From the NCBI GenBank assembly GCA_007922195.1, contig ML682008.1, positions 3,981,077 through 4,045,076 of the forward strand: DNA of 64,000 bases, given 5' to 3'. Origin of the DNA: Podocnemis expansa (Eukaryota; Chordata; Testudines; Podocnemididae). The position numbers were made by a program, and so were the translations under genes. How positions within the stretch are numbered: position 1 is the stretch's first letter; every line of letters starts with the position of its first letter. The notes below the pieces were generated by a model. The model had not been told where the DNA came from. It made no database searches and saw only the letters and a program-made list of their open reading frames with translations. Of this stretch, positions 34,608 through 46,043 are shown piece by piece.

Positions 34608-36904
34608 CACTTTTCCATTGGTACCTTTCATGGCATATCATATACAATATTGTAATTTTGTGATATTGATATCACTAATATTATAAATGGTCACCCCCTA
34701 ATCTAGACAGCATATTTATTGCAGCCATACGATCTTCAAGCCACCATCCTCAACAACTGTGGTCCCTTGTCTATAGAAGTGGGAATAGAACAGTTTGAAA
34801 AGTTCACAGTGGACTGTTACCCTGGCAAACTCATTTGTTTTGGGGGGGTCTTAATTCATACTAAAACCTGATCATATGTTCTTTTTCATCCCCCAAAGAC
34901 ACATTGAGGTACAAGAGAATGCAGGCTAAGGTTCAAGTGCACCTGGATTAATGGATAGTTTTGCACCAAAATGGAAATCATAAAAAATGTGTGGCTTGAT
35001 GTGAAATTCAGTGGTTTCAGCTGTGTTTTACTTGGAGGTCTGCGACTGAGGCTCAAAGCCAAAAGTGGGTAGTGGTAGGAGATGGAGGATGAGGCATCAC
35101 CCTCAAAGAAAATATTCACATGAACTCTTGTGCAGTAGCACTTTTGAGTTCTTTACACCAATAATCTGGATGTATGATGCTCTGATTTTTGAATGCTATT
35201 TCGGGTTTAAAAAAAAATCTGACATAATGTAAAAAGAAGGATAAAGTAAACATTTATCATAAAGAGATTCCTTGCATGTCTTTGCTGGAATTCTCTTGAC
35301 ACAGATGATGGGTATTAAAAGAGGCACAATTTGCTTTAAAGGGCTGTTGCTTATATTGTAGTATGCAGATATATAAATGCTCATGATTGGAATGCAGTGT
35401 GGGAGAGGAGGAGGGGTGGGAAATGGCACAGTGACAGCTAGAATTACTTGAAACTTTAACTGCATCGATTATTTCAAAGTGCTGCACAAAACCTAGGTGC
35501 TATAATCCAAAACAATTCAACAACAAACAAATTCAGAACACTTCTTTCTTCTTGCAATCCCACATCCATAATGATAAGAGCCCACCAGAAGATGTACACA
35601 AAGAAAAAATAACTTGTCCTCTCAAAGGAGATCTGTCATGCACTCCACAAATCTTTTCACCCTCCCCAAAAACACATGATGGAAGCAATTTTGCAGCTTG
35701 TCCAGGACACTAACATACTCTAGCTATTTCAGGCCAACTGAGATGTAAATTTCAAAGTATTAGATGTTGTAGTATAGTTGCATTATTGATGTAGAAATCA
35801 TAAATATTTGTATTAATATATCCCCATCTGCTGCTAGGAGGAGGGGGGGTTGAGGAGAGAGAGAGAGAGAACTGGCTATCTTTAATTCTCAAGAGAAATT
35901 CAGATACTAATGAAGGCTATATAAGAACCTTAATAGTTCATAGTTGTCATGGATGTCAACTTGTTGTGGCCGTATTTGTACTAACACTTGCACTGGGGCT
36001 GGAGTCACACTGAAAATCTGAAAACTTTTTTAAAGGATCTTCTTTCTTTTCTGCAACACAGAGCCACTGGGGCTGCTTCTAGGGCAAAATTCAATACTGG
36101 TGGCATTAGAATCAATCAAGCATTGATGGCTTTATCCTTGATCCAGATTTGGCCCATGATCCTTTGAAAGACTAGACAGGAACTATATATTCTCATTACA
36201 AATTAGATTTTGGGTTTTGGTAGAGTTATTTGAGATGGCAAGTAGTCCTGTTCCTAAAACAGAGCCTTATTGTAAAATAGCTGACACCAGTTATTCTAAT
36301 ATACATATGCAAATAATAACATAACATACACTTTCTGTGGGCTACAGGGTGTTTTCCTAAGATCGCTGACTGAAGTTTGGATTTTGAACTGTGCTGGGGA
36401 ATAGACTGTGTACAGTATGTAGGTGTCATTCTGGCCTCTTTGCTGTTTTTCCTAGGGGTGATAAGTCCACCCAGGGACACAGATTCAATACACTATACAA
36501 CACTTTCAGATATCTCCGTTAGTGTGTGCAGAGTAGACCATATCATAGAAATTAAAGATGGATATGGCCTGCTAGGTCAATCAATCCTTTCTTTGCCAAT
36601 GTATGGCTGTCACCTACAGCACATTTTCTAGTGCTTCGTCTCATCTAGTATTACTGTCCTAATAAGGCATCTACTATTTGCCTTTGGTGACTATACAAAA
36701 CTAATAGATCTGACTGCCACAATGATTATTCCTAGTCTTGATTATTAATTTTCCTGCTTTAGACCACTCTAAACAGTTCCTCTCACTTCTTGATGTATCA
36801 TTTGCATTCTGTGGATAACCAATAGAAGGCTACCATGCTCACCCTTACTGTTACCTTGGCCCTAATTCTCCACTGATTTCACCACTACAAAATAGATGCA
36901 GAAC
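34608..36904. other. No gene seen (2.3 kb)
   Basis: AT-rich DNA with a short GAGAGAGAGAGAGA run at about 35855. Minus-strand open frames (34886-35119, 35196-35487) have no recognisable domain. Confidence 0.5.
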
Positions 36905-37735
36905 ATGCTAGGTCATAAGAACAGCTATACTAGCTGAGATCAGTGCTCCATCTAGCTGAATATCCTGTCCTCTGATCGTGGCCAATACCACATGCTTCAG
37001 AGGGGTTGAACAGAACAATAATCATCAAGAGATCCATCCCCTGTTGCCCTTTCTCAGCTTCTGGCTAACATAAGCTAGAGACAGTTCAGAGCACGATTTT
37101 GCTTCCCTGCCCATCCTGGCTAATAGAATAGACCTATCATCCATGAATTTCTCTAGCTGTTTTTTGAACGATTTTACAGTCTCGTCATAGTTACATCTTC
37201 TAACAAAAAGTTCCATAGGTTGACTCTGCACTGTGTGAAGAAATACTGCCTTTTGTTTGTTGGAAACCCACTGCCTATTAATTTCATTTGCTGACCCCTA
37301 GTTTTTGTGTTATAATATTCACTTTCTTCACATCAGTCATGATTTTATAGATTTCTATCATAGCCCCTCTTAGTCATCACTTTTCCAAGATGAAAAATCT
37401 CATTTTTATTGATCTCTACTCAGGTGAAAGATTTTCTTTACCCCTAGTCATTGTAGTGACTCTTTTCTGTACCTTTTCCAATTCCAATATATCCCTTTAG
37501 AGACAAGGAGCTAGATCTGAATGCAACATTAAAGCTGTGGGCATACCTTGGGTTTATATAAAAAACAATGTGATATTTTATGTCTTCTTATCTATCCCTT
37601 CCCTAATGATTCTCACCATTCTGTTAGCTTTATTAACTGCCACTACACATTGAGTGGGTGTTTTCAGAGATCATTCCACAATGACTCTTTCTTGAGTGGT
37701 AACAGCTAATTTAGCCACAAGTCAGAACTGTAGTC
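36905..37735 (-). mobile_element. Diverged CR1-type LINE 3' portion, minus strand
   Basis: The sequence follows the 3' part of a second, older CR1 lineage common in turtles. From left to right: CAGTGCTCCATCTAGC, CATGAATTTCTCTAGCTG, AGTTCCATAGGTTGACTCTG, GTGTGAAGAAATACTGCCTT, TCATGATTTTATAGATTTC, CCTTTTCCAATTCCAATATA, and ATTCTGTTAGCTTTATTAAC. The reading direction is minus. It is heavily decayed, with only short open pieces. Confidence 0.72.
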
Positions 37736-38437
37736 ACTTTGCATAGTAGTAAATGACTATACAAGATAAAGAGGAACAGTACTTTTCTTCTAACTGTAAA
37801 GGCTCCCTCATGGGGACAGCACCCTCTTGCCTGTGAGCAGGGTTGCCATCTTGTGAATAGCAATCTGCAGGTTTTAAGTAACAACATGAGTCAGGAAAAA
37901 TTTTGGTAGGACTTTCCAGGAGGAAAGGTTCATTGTCAGACTTACAATGCACAGTTCCTCTCCTTGTGGAAAAAGGCATCTGGTTCACCCAGGAAACTGA
38001 ACTGGGAAGCCCAGATTAATCAGTTCAATGGTTGCAATGTTTGGGCAGTCTACCCTTAGTGGCATTATTTAAATTAAACAGGGCCAGGTAAATTTAGCCT
38101 AGGAACTTGTGAAAAAGGCTGGTTATACAAAAGCAATGCAAAAGGGCTCTCACTGTGCTGTAAATTACAACAAGCCAACTTTCTTTCCTAAATAAGTTCC
38201 CCATATTCAAAAATGATCTTCAGACTCCCAGTGAACTAAGGGTGAACTATTATGTTTATACGAAATGTCCGGTTACAGAATTTCTCTTTCAAATTGCTCA
38301 AAGGCTGGCCACTTACTAGTAAGGGGCTTGTTGTCATGAGCACAAGCTGCAGTGGAGTGGAAAGATGGACAAATGCATAATGAACTGAAAGGTTGCTGCT
38401 TTCCAACCTATGTGACTAACAATGAGGATGTGGAGAT
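37736..38437. other. No gene seen
   Basis: Nothing recognised; one minus-strand chance open frame (37734-37988). Confidence 0.45.
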
Positions 38438-38705
38438 GGTTGTGGTGTGGTGACTGAGTGACTAATGCACTAGACTACAGTCCACAAGGTTGTGGATTTG
38501 CAGTTTGCTCAGTCTCATACTGAAAAGCCCCCTCCACTTGGTCCAGCAAAAAAATGCCTACCTGATCCATTGGGTGAGGGCTGTCAAAGGCAGTTGAATA
38601 TGATACTGGCCACATCACACCCGAGGATAGTGTTGGTTAGGAAACTGACATGTACTTAAGTGTCACCCCGATGGGCCTTTGGCTCATGGGAACTTTGACT
38701 TTGTA
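38438..38705 (+). mobile_element. tRNA-derived SINE, family not recognised
   Basis: It has a tRNA-like head: A-box-like TGGTGACTGAGTGACTAATG then CACTAGACTACAG, and B-box-like GGTTGTGGATTTGC. A body with GAGGGCTGTCAAAGGCAGTT and CACATCACACCCGAGGATAG follows, and it ends near CCCCGATGGGCCTTTGGCTC. A Pol III SINE is the best reading. The body does not match CR1, MIR or the tortoise SINE as I know them. Confidence 0.5.
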
Positions 38706-40189
38706 GAGTGAGTGTTTCAACCTGTCACATTAGCAAAAATGATATAGAACTTCACCCACTTCATTTCTTGCATGACAAGTAATACCAGATACATAGCTAA
38801 TGATGGCACACAGGTTACTAAACACTGATTTTACTAGAACAGAAGGTAACACTTTTCTTTAGAAAGGTATTATGTATTTCCTCCACCCTCATATTACCTT
38901 GCACTCTCTTGTAACATAGCAAGTGGGAGGTCATGGGCTTACCCCTTGAGGGGAGGTGAAGCACAGATAACAGCACTAGCTATTCCACCTTTTATAGTTT
39001 TTAACACTTAAAATCAAATTCTGCCTACCTCTTGCCGAGGAACATATACAAGCAAATGATTTCATTAGTGTCAACTGCTTCCATGAGTCAATGTTCACCA
39101 GTGTGAATAAGGGTTGCACTTATAAGACCTGATGCAAGGGAGAAGTGGTTTAAATTCACACAAATGGTAATTTAGACTGAGTTTTTCCTGTTTTTTTTTA
39201 TTCATCTCTGTAGTGAAATTTTTTCTAGCTCCCTTCACACCATACACCATTCTTCAGAATATTGCCAGCATCCATGCACCCCAAAACAGAATAATCTTCC
39301 CAATTCCTAACTCGTCAAATAAGGGAAAATCTCCAGTGGACTCCCCTAACAAATGGCAGAACTGATTGAATGTAACATTTCCCTTTAAAATATTAATGGA
39401 ATACAATATAAACAATTAAATAGTTTTCAGTTAAATAATGCATGCATATGAACTGTTCATCCCTAAGTTGAGGATTCTTACTTGTGACAGTTTGGATAAA
39501 TATATTATTCAATGTCAAGCTATTTCATACAACACATAATGTATATTTTGCGTCTGTTTCATAACACAAGCGATTAATAATTACATCTCAGAGTATAAAT
39601 ACTGTAGCAATATGCATCATGAATTATAAACTTAATAGACCTTCAGATAATCCAGGGTTATAAATCTGTGCAAAACATGAGTTTCAGTTTACCGTCTATG
39701 TCAAATGTTGGTAGGAGATCAGTGTATAATAGTTTTTGGCAAATATAAGCCTAACAGCAATTTCACTGTGGAACTATTTCCTATTCATGGTGACGTTAGT
39801 GTGAAGTGACTCTGGCACTTTTTTATTTTCAATGAGCATGTTTAGATGGCATAATGAAGTGTGTCCAGTTTAAAACAATGAACAAAAGCACTCATTTGTA
39901 AACATTTTTCTGCCACAGTGTGTCCCATTCCACTCTCCCCCTTTTTAGCACACTCCTACTTTTATCAAAAGTGCATATCCCTAGCTAAATGCAGTGCCAC
40001 ACTTGCACGCTTTAAAAGTTAATTCTGCTTTTAGAGACAGTTGCACTTTCAGAAATACATTCCCTAATTTTAACATGGGTTACTAGCACTAGAACCAGTA
40101 ATATCTCTAGAATGATAAAAGATGTTTTGAATTTTCTGACAGTATATAAAGCTCTGAGTGTTTGGTTAGAAGCAGCATCTGACAGCAAA
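38706..40189. other. No gene seen
   Basis: AT-rich DNA. Nothing recognised. Confidence 0.5.
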
Positions 40190-40525
40190 TGGTCAGTCTT
40201 GTGGTTAACACACCGGACGAGGACTCTCGACAAGTGGATTCCAATTCTCTGCCCTTTGACAGATCTCCAGAGTCATCTTGGACAAGTTACTTTTGCTTTT
40301 GTCCATAGCCAATTGAAATGAATGGAAAGCCTTTTTAATCTGTTGTCCTCACCTTGCTATCCATAAAGCAGAGGTAAGGCTTACTTTCTCCCACTTTCTG
40401 TCAGTTCTCTTTGGATTGTGAACTTGACTGTCCCTTACTGTATTTGTGCAGCACCTAGCACAGTGGAACCTGAGCAGATCTTTGTTGAGGGCCTTCAGGC
40501 ACTACTGTAATACAAATCATAATAA
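40190..40525 (+). mobile_element. MIR-like tRNA-derived SINE, + strand
   Basis: Head CTTGTGGTTAACACACCGG, B-box-like GTGGATTCCAATTC, MIR-like core CTTGGACAAGTTACTTTTGC, and a conserved tail TGTGCAGCACCTAGCACAGTG then GGCACTACTGTAATACAAAT. The tail is one commonly seen at the end of reptile and bird MIR-like SINEs. Confidence 0.65.
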
Positions 40526-41005
40526 TCAAGTTGCAGTGCTGCTTTCTGTTTCTTTAGCCTCTGCGGGTTATAAAACAGGAGTCCTTATGAGAAATGATTA
40601 TTTTAAAGGCCACATAGGTAAATATTTCATGCTGTGCCTAGCATAAAGTCATCTGTAACAATAGAGGACATAGTGACCCAAAAAAATCATTGCATCTGTA
40701 CTGTTATAGTAAATCACAAACATTTTAAAACAAGGATGTCTTTGTATATAGACACAATAAAGAGAGAAGTAATGAAGGAACACTTAAAGTACATGGTGTT
40801 TATACACACACTTTGAAATAAAACAGATCCAGGTAATTCTGGAACTGAGTCTTTCTTTCTTTCTTTCTTTCTTGTTACAATCAGGTGTGATGAGGGCATA
40901 CAAACATGTAATTTAGAAAGATTCTTTGTATCTTGTCTTGACATGTAGAAGAGAAGGTCTTTCATTTTATTGGTCTTGCTGCAGTGGTGAGTTCAAAAGC
41001 GTCTT
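40526..41005. repeat. No gene; short (TTTC)n tract
   Basis: A (TTTC)n run of about 24 bp at 40850-40875. The rest is AT-rich with nothing recognised. Confidence 0.6.
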
Positions 41006-41008
41006 TAA

Positions 41009-41511
41009 GGCTATGTCTACACTTAAGAAGTTAGTTCAAAAGAGCTTACTTTGAATTGATTGTTTTGAACTAGTAATGGTTAATTTGAACTAACTAGTCC
41101 CCACTAGAAACCCAGACCAAACTAGCATGTCCATGGACAGGATTTGCTAGTTCAACTTAGGAAGGAGGCACCATGGGAAGTGTGGCAACATGGCACCCAA
41201 GAAGGGCCATGCCCCCACCCAATACATAGAAGGAGGAAAGCATCCTGGGACAGGGAAGGTCAAGCTGTGTTAATTCGAACTAATGGTTAGCTTGAATTAA
41301 CATGGCTCCATTGGGTTAATTTGAACTAATAAGTTCAAATTACCCCTTACTTTGAAGTTAAGCAAGATTTTATAACTTTGAAGTAAGCATTCGTTACTTC
41401 AAACTAAGGAATTCCTTAGTTCAAAGTAATGAAAGCCAGTGTAGCCATGCATTAATTTAGTTTCAATTAATTCTCATTAATTCAAACTAACTTGTAAGTA
41501 TAGATGTACTG
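41009..41511. mobile_element. Harbinger-like MITE with AGTTCAAA / TTGAACTA words
   Basis: The ends GGCTATGTCTACACT and AGTATAGATGTACTG are diverged inverted repeats, with TAA on both sides (41006-41008, 41512-41514). The body repeats TAGTTCAAA, TTTGAACTAA, AATTCGAACTAA and AATTTGAACTAA words. The centre (about 41160-41260) is a non-palindromic GC-richer spacer. Confidence 0.72.
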
Positions 41512-43795
41512 TAAGGGGTTTAGGAACACAAATTACATTGAAATGCAATGGAACTTGTATTCTTCAACTTCTCTGAGGTTTTAGAAAAAAATTACCCAAA
41601 ATTTATGATGATGATTACAGTGAAGGTTACTGGTGGAAGTTCATATTATATCGAACACATGCTCAGCTTCTGGACAAACTTCTAAAAATCGTATAGGGGA
41701 GCCAAAACTGTTTTTAACTGTATTTGACCCTTCAGCAACAAAAGTATGACTTGGCATACTTTGAACATATTGTAGCCTTTGCTCCCTATTTTTCAGAGGA
41801 TAACAGAGGAAACAGAAGAATACAAATTGCAGGAATAAAAGGGGATTTTGTAATGAGCTCTGAAAGCCTAGATTACCCTTGAAATGTTTTATATAATTCA
41901 TAATTGTTATATGGCCACTAATAGCTGCCTAATGTTGACATACCTTCTCTGGTTACTTTAGCTAACATTAACTCTGTCAAGATGTTCAGTGTCAAAGTCA
42001 ATGGCAGAAGCATTTTAAATATCTCAGTTCTGTTGACTGCTAATATTTGCAGAGTATTATTGACATTTTGAAAGGCTTCAATGTTAAATCTAGGAGTTTT
42101 TTACTGAAAGGTGTTTTTTTTTCTTTTTCTTCTCTCCCTCTCATTTCCAAAATATTTAACTTACCTAATAATTTGCAGATAATTTGGAATATATGGGGAA
42201 AATCTTGAAAAAAATCAGACAAGAAATGGTTTCTTAAAGCTGTTTCTGTATAATACTTTTTAATGGTGGTTTTAAGAAGAGCTTTGTTGTTACAAACCCT
42301 TATCCCATATAGGGGTATAACTTTAGCCTATATTTAAATACACTTTGGTTCTTCCTTTAAAACGGTGCATGATGTAAGCACCTTTGTGTGGATATATTTA
42401 ACAAGGAAAGCCATCAAATTAAATTGGACCTAGCAAACAGGCCCTGATTTATGCATTTCTTTTGCTCCTAGATCCCTATTAAAACCCACAGGAGTTTGGG
42501 GTATGTCAGGAAGGCAGGATCAAGCCAGAAAGTTTAGCCAAAGAGGTGAAAACACAATGAAGTCAATCAGTTACAGCAGTTGAGATTCTGGCCTGTTACT
42601 CTAAACTGGATCATTTGAAAACAGTTATTTGTTGAATTAGGCAAAGCAGATTCCAGGGGCAACGAAATATTGTTTACACATGGTGTCATTTATTTACTTT
42701 GTATTACAGATATTGTGCTCAATAAGACACTTATTCTGGAGTGAGTTATGTGGAAGAATTTTTCTTAACTCACCTATGGAATATTATATCAGACTCTTCA
42801 TCTGCTGTGAGTAATTGATTTGGCAGGGAAGCAAGGCGGAAAATTTCCTTTCATCTTTTCTTTCTTTCCTTCTTAGGTTCCCCTCTTTTATTTGCTTGTC
42901 TCTACAATGCCTCTTTTCTCTTTCCTTCTGTTTTTTATCATGTTGATGGTTCTAGATACCCCTGTGAATGCTGTCAATCACATGCCATCCCATCCAAGAG
43001 TGTATGCCCCATGAAAATCACTTGGGATAGATTATTTTTATCCATCCTTTCAAAGGAAATTCAATTTAACAGGCATTTTGAAAACCATAAAGCCCTAACT
43101 TATTTGGCATCATTATTTAAAATGGAAGCACCGGATTCTCTTCCTGTCAAAACACTGGATTTCTCCATAGGAAGAATTCTACCACTGCTAGATTGGTAAT
43201 AAGCATGTTGTGAGTGGTACACCTTAATAAATCAGGACCTCCAGAGGCTGATCTGTCTGTGTTTGATGAGAAAAGTGCTGTGCTTATTTGAACCATATGT
43301 ACGTTCTAAAAAGCAGAGAGATTTATAATTGTTAAAGGTTTTCAACTGTTAAACTATTAAGAAGTTAAATATAATTTAAGAGATTTTAACATATTTCTAG
43401 TGGTGTCACTCAACAGAAGTAGTGCCAGATATTATTTTTAAACCAACTAATTTTCTTTACCTTGGTAGGACAGCCTGATAATTTTCTCAGGACTATTTCA
43501 GTTTCATTTTCACCAGAGCACAACAATTAAATACTGATATTTTCACTTTTATATTTGCCTTGAAGCTCTTCTTAGGAATAACCATGGAGAAACCAATGGT
43601 ATGGAGCTCCCTGTTCTGCACTTTTTGCTCAGTGAGAAGGCCCAATAATAATAATTAATAATAAATATCTAGATCTTATATAATGTTTTTCACCTCTGCA
43701 TCTGGAAGAGTTTTACAAAAAAGTAAATATAATTAACTAATGAAGTCAGCGGGGAATTTTCCTGAGTAAGGAGAAAAAAAGACGTGCTGAATATT
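41512..43795. other. No gene seen (2.3 kb)
   Basis: AT-rich DNA; minus-strand chance open frames at 41641-41901 and 42040-42222. Nothing recognised. Confidence 0.5.
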
Positions 43796-43955
43796 AGGTG
43801 AGGGAGGGCAAGAGAGGCAATTTGCCCTGGTCTGAATTTTGAGATGGCACTCAAGTTGTAACCTAGTGCCCAGGGTCATGATGCCACTCAGGTTTGCCCT
43901 GGTGACCTCTCCTCCATGACAGAGGAGTGGCCAGGGCAAACCTGAATGGCATTCT
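43796..43955. repeat. Repeat fragment with a 22 bp hairpin
   Basis: GAGGGCAAGAGAGGCAATTT looks like part of an interspersed repeat. The arms 43881-43902 and 43931-43952 are complementary at 21 of 22 positions (CAGGTTTGCCCTGG versus CCAGGGCAAACCTG at the core). Inner pairing continues as CTCTCCTC / GAGGAG around a short loop, giving a ~72 nt hairpin. Confidence 0.55.
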
Positions 43956-45092
43956 GACCTAAATAGCAAATGACATTGCCTGGAACGAGGAGAAAGGTCC
44001 TGTCCCACAAACAAGATTTGAGATACCACTATCAGATAGATGAGATACCGGCTCATTCTCCAAACCGACCCACTCCACCATTCCCTTGGTGGCATCTTTT
44101 CTTTTTGGAAGGATGGGCAGGGATCTCAGTTTCAGATTTTTCTTGACATCTCAAAAACCACTGTGCAGCCCTGTTGAATGGGAGACCAATCTTAAAATTC
44201 TCACTCCTACATGAGTACACCATCCCCAGACCAGTAGTCCCACTGAAATTAACAGTTGCTCATATTAAAACTGCCCATGATCCAGCTACCATGAACCAGG
44301 ATCTCTGCTGCTGTAGTGTATGACTGTATGAAACTAAGAATCTGGCCCATATTCTCCTGCAATGGTCACATATTTCCTTTTACTGTCATATTTTTAAAGT
44401 ACAGTGATAAAGACTAAGTGCATGTTTCTGTGGGAAAAGGCACATTGTGCAGCCCAACAAAATCTGCAGAGAATGGAATCAGGGTGATCAATGTAGATAA
44501 GGCCTCAACGAATGCCAAGTGCCAGTTTGCAACAGAGACCACAATTAGTAGCCTGGCACCTAGCTCTGCTGGAAAAATGTTGCAGAGGAGTGCCCCCTGC
44601 TATTAAAAAATAAAATTTCATGCACCTTTACTAGCATTAGGTGGCATTTCGGCATCAGGGAGACTTTTTGGTGGTGGGATAGGCAATTTCCTTTGAAGCT
44701 GGCTGCTTGGCCGCCCACTAATTTTGTTGAGTCTTTATGTAGCTGTTGTGATTAAGGAGCCTAGGTCTGATCACTCACCAGCATTTACTGCCCAGCACTG
44801 AAATGATTTGAAAAACTGAATGAGATGTTGCGGACTAACAATCTGTCATGGCATAGGAAACACCCAGCTAATTGGAAATAAACATGGAAAAATTCCAACA
44901 GCAAAGTGGTAAAGCTGACTGGCTAATAATTCTGGCAGTGAATGCTAGTTCACTGCATTCATGTTCTGGGGGGGGGAAAGACACTTTAAAAGCCATCTAT
45001 AGATTGGAATTGTGGGGATTCCCTCTGTTTTTTATTTTAAAAAACCAAACTCCTCTGCTGTTCTTCCAGTCTAAAGGACACACAGGAACCAC
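43956..45092. other. No gene seen
   Basis: Nothing recognised. Confidence 0.45.
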
Positions 45093-45195
45093 AGGAAAAT
45101 AATAAGATCCAAAGGGGCAGCCATATTAGTCTAGTTCAGCAAAACAAACAAGGAGTCCTATGGTACTTTTCAAGACTAACACATTTATTTAATGC

Positions 45196-45230
45196 ATGAG
45201 CTTTCATGGGAAAAAATCCCACTTCATCAG
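45196..45230 (-). ncRNA. Hammerhead-like core, minus strand of PLE foldback
   Basis: On the minus strand: CTGATGA, A, GTGGGA, loop, TCCCAT, GAAA, GCTCATGC. Both boxes are intact and the stem-II-like helix pairs at six positions, one of them G-U. This is the best-preserved core in the window. Confidence 0.52.
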
Positions 45231-45252
45231 ATGCTTTGAAGTATCAAAGCAT

Positions 45253-45290
45253 CTGATGAAGTGGGATTTTCTCCAACGAAAGCTCACGTG
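45253..45290 (+). ncRNA. Hammerhead-like core, plus strand of the same foldback
   Basis: CTGATGA (45253-45259), A, GTGGG, loop, CCAAC, GAAA (45278-45281), GCTCACGTG. The boxes are intact and the helix has one mismatch. With the minus-strand core this makes a divergent pair inside one 200 bp element. Confidence 0.48.
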
Positions 45291-45642
45291 ATAAATAAAT
45301 TTCTTAGTCTAGGAAAATAAGAAGAAGCCATGTATTATTATTTTTTATATTTAGTCTGATTCTTCTTCCCTCTGCTTTGATACATGGGCTTCTTCCAAAA
45401 TCGTGTGAAGTTGCTGGAAAGGTGTCCATTGGGCTTTGCATCAATGGATGAATCAATTGTAAATTTCAGTGGCTTAATACCAGCGTAACTAAGGTCAGTA
45501 CAAGCATCCAAAAGCCTCTTAGGCACTTTGCTGGCATGCAGGAAGATAGATAGCCTGAGCCCTCTAGTAGATTACAGTCAACAAGAAAGTAATGCCTGAG
45601 TCACAGTGGATCAGCATTTGAAGTGATTGCACCATACACGGT

Positions 45643-46043
45643 GGCTATGTCTACACTACAAAAATCAAGACTGCTTTGTTAAGTCGACTTAATTAAGTCA
45701 ACTTAGTGAGCCCCCCCCCCTTAAGTCAACTTTACAAAGTTGGTTAAGTTGACTTAGAAAGTGTTCTGATAAAAAATGTATTTGCTTAGGTTGCCTTTAG
45801 TATGTCAACTTAAGCAGACGTGTTATTACATAGCCTTCTTAAAATAACTTAGATGGCCACATTGCATCAAGTCGACTTAATAATGTTGACTTAATGCCAA
45901 AGTTGACTTAAAGGGTGAGAGTTATTAAGTTGACTTAAGGAAGCCCTTAGGTCAACTTAATGAATTCCAAATGTGGCCAGGGCTTTGCTTAAGTCGACTT
46001 AAGCCTCCTTAAGTCGATTTAAGCCAATAGGGTAGACATACCC
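45643..46043. mobile_element. Harbinger-like MITE with AAGTCGACTTAA words
   Basis: The ends GGCTATGTCTACACTAC and GGGTAGACATACCC are inverted repeats. About 15 AAGTYGACTTA-type words fill 400 bp, often as perfect palindromes (TTAAGTCGACTTAA). The 3 bp flanks do not match, so the target duplication is lost or the border is off by a few bases. Confidence 0.7.

Larger units (their letters stand above)
45109..45310. mobile_element. Complete small PLE foldback with target duplication
   Basis: The left arm runs from CCAAAGGGGCAGCCATATTA to CATCAGATGCTTTGA; the right arm from TCAAAGCATCTGATG to AAATTTCTTAGTCT. The flanks AGGAAAATAATAAGA (about 45093-45107) and AGGAAAATAAGAAGA (45311-45325) form a decayed target duplication, so the inverted pair inserted as one unit. 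No coding sequence. Confidence 0.85.

Noticed and set aside
38438..38520. A functional tRNA gene
   Set aside because: The A/B boxes are imperfect, there is no cloverleaf anticodon arm I can draw with confidence, and a SINE body follows.
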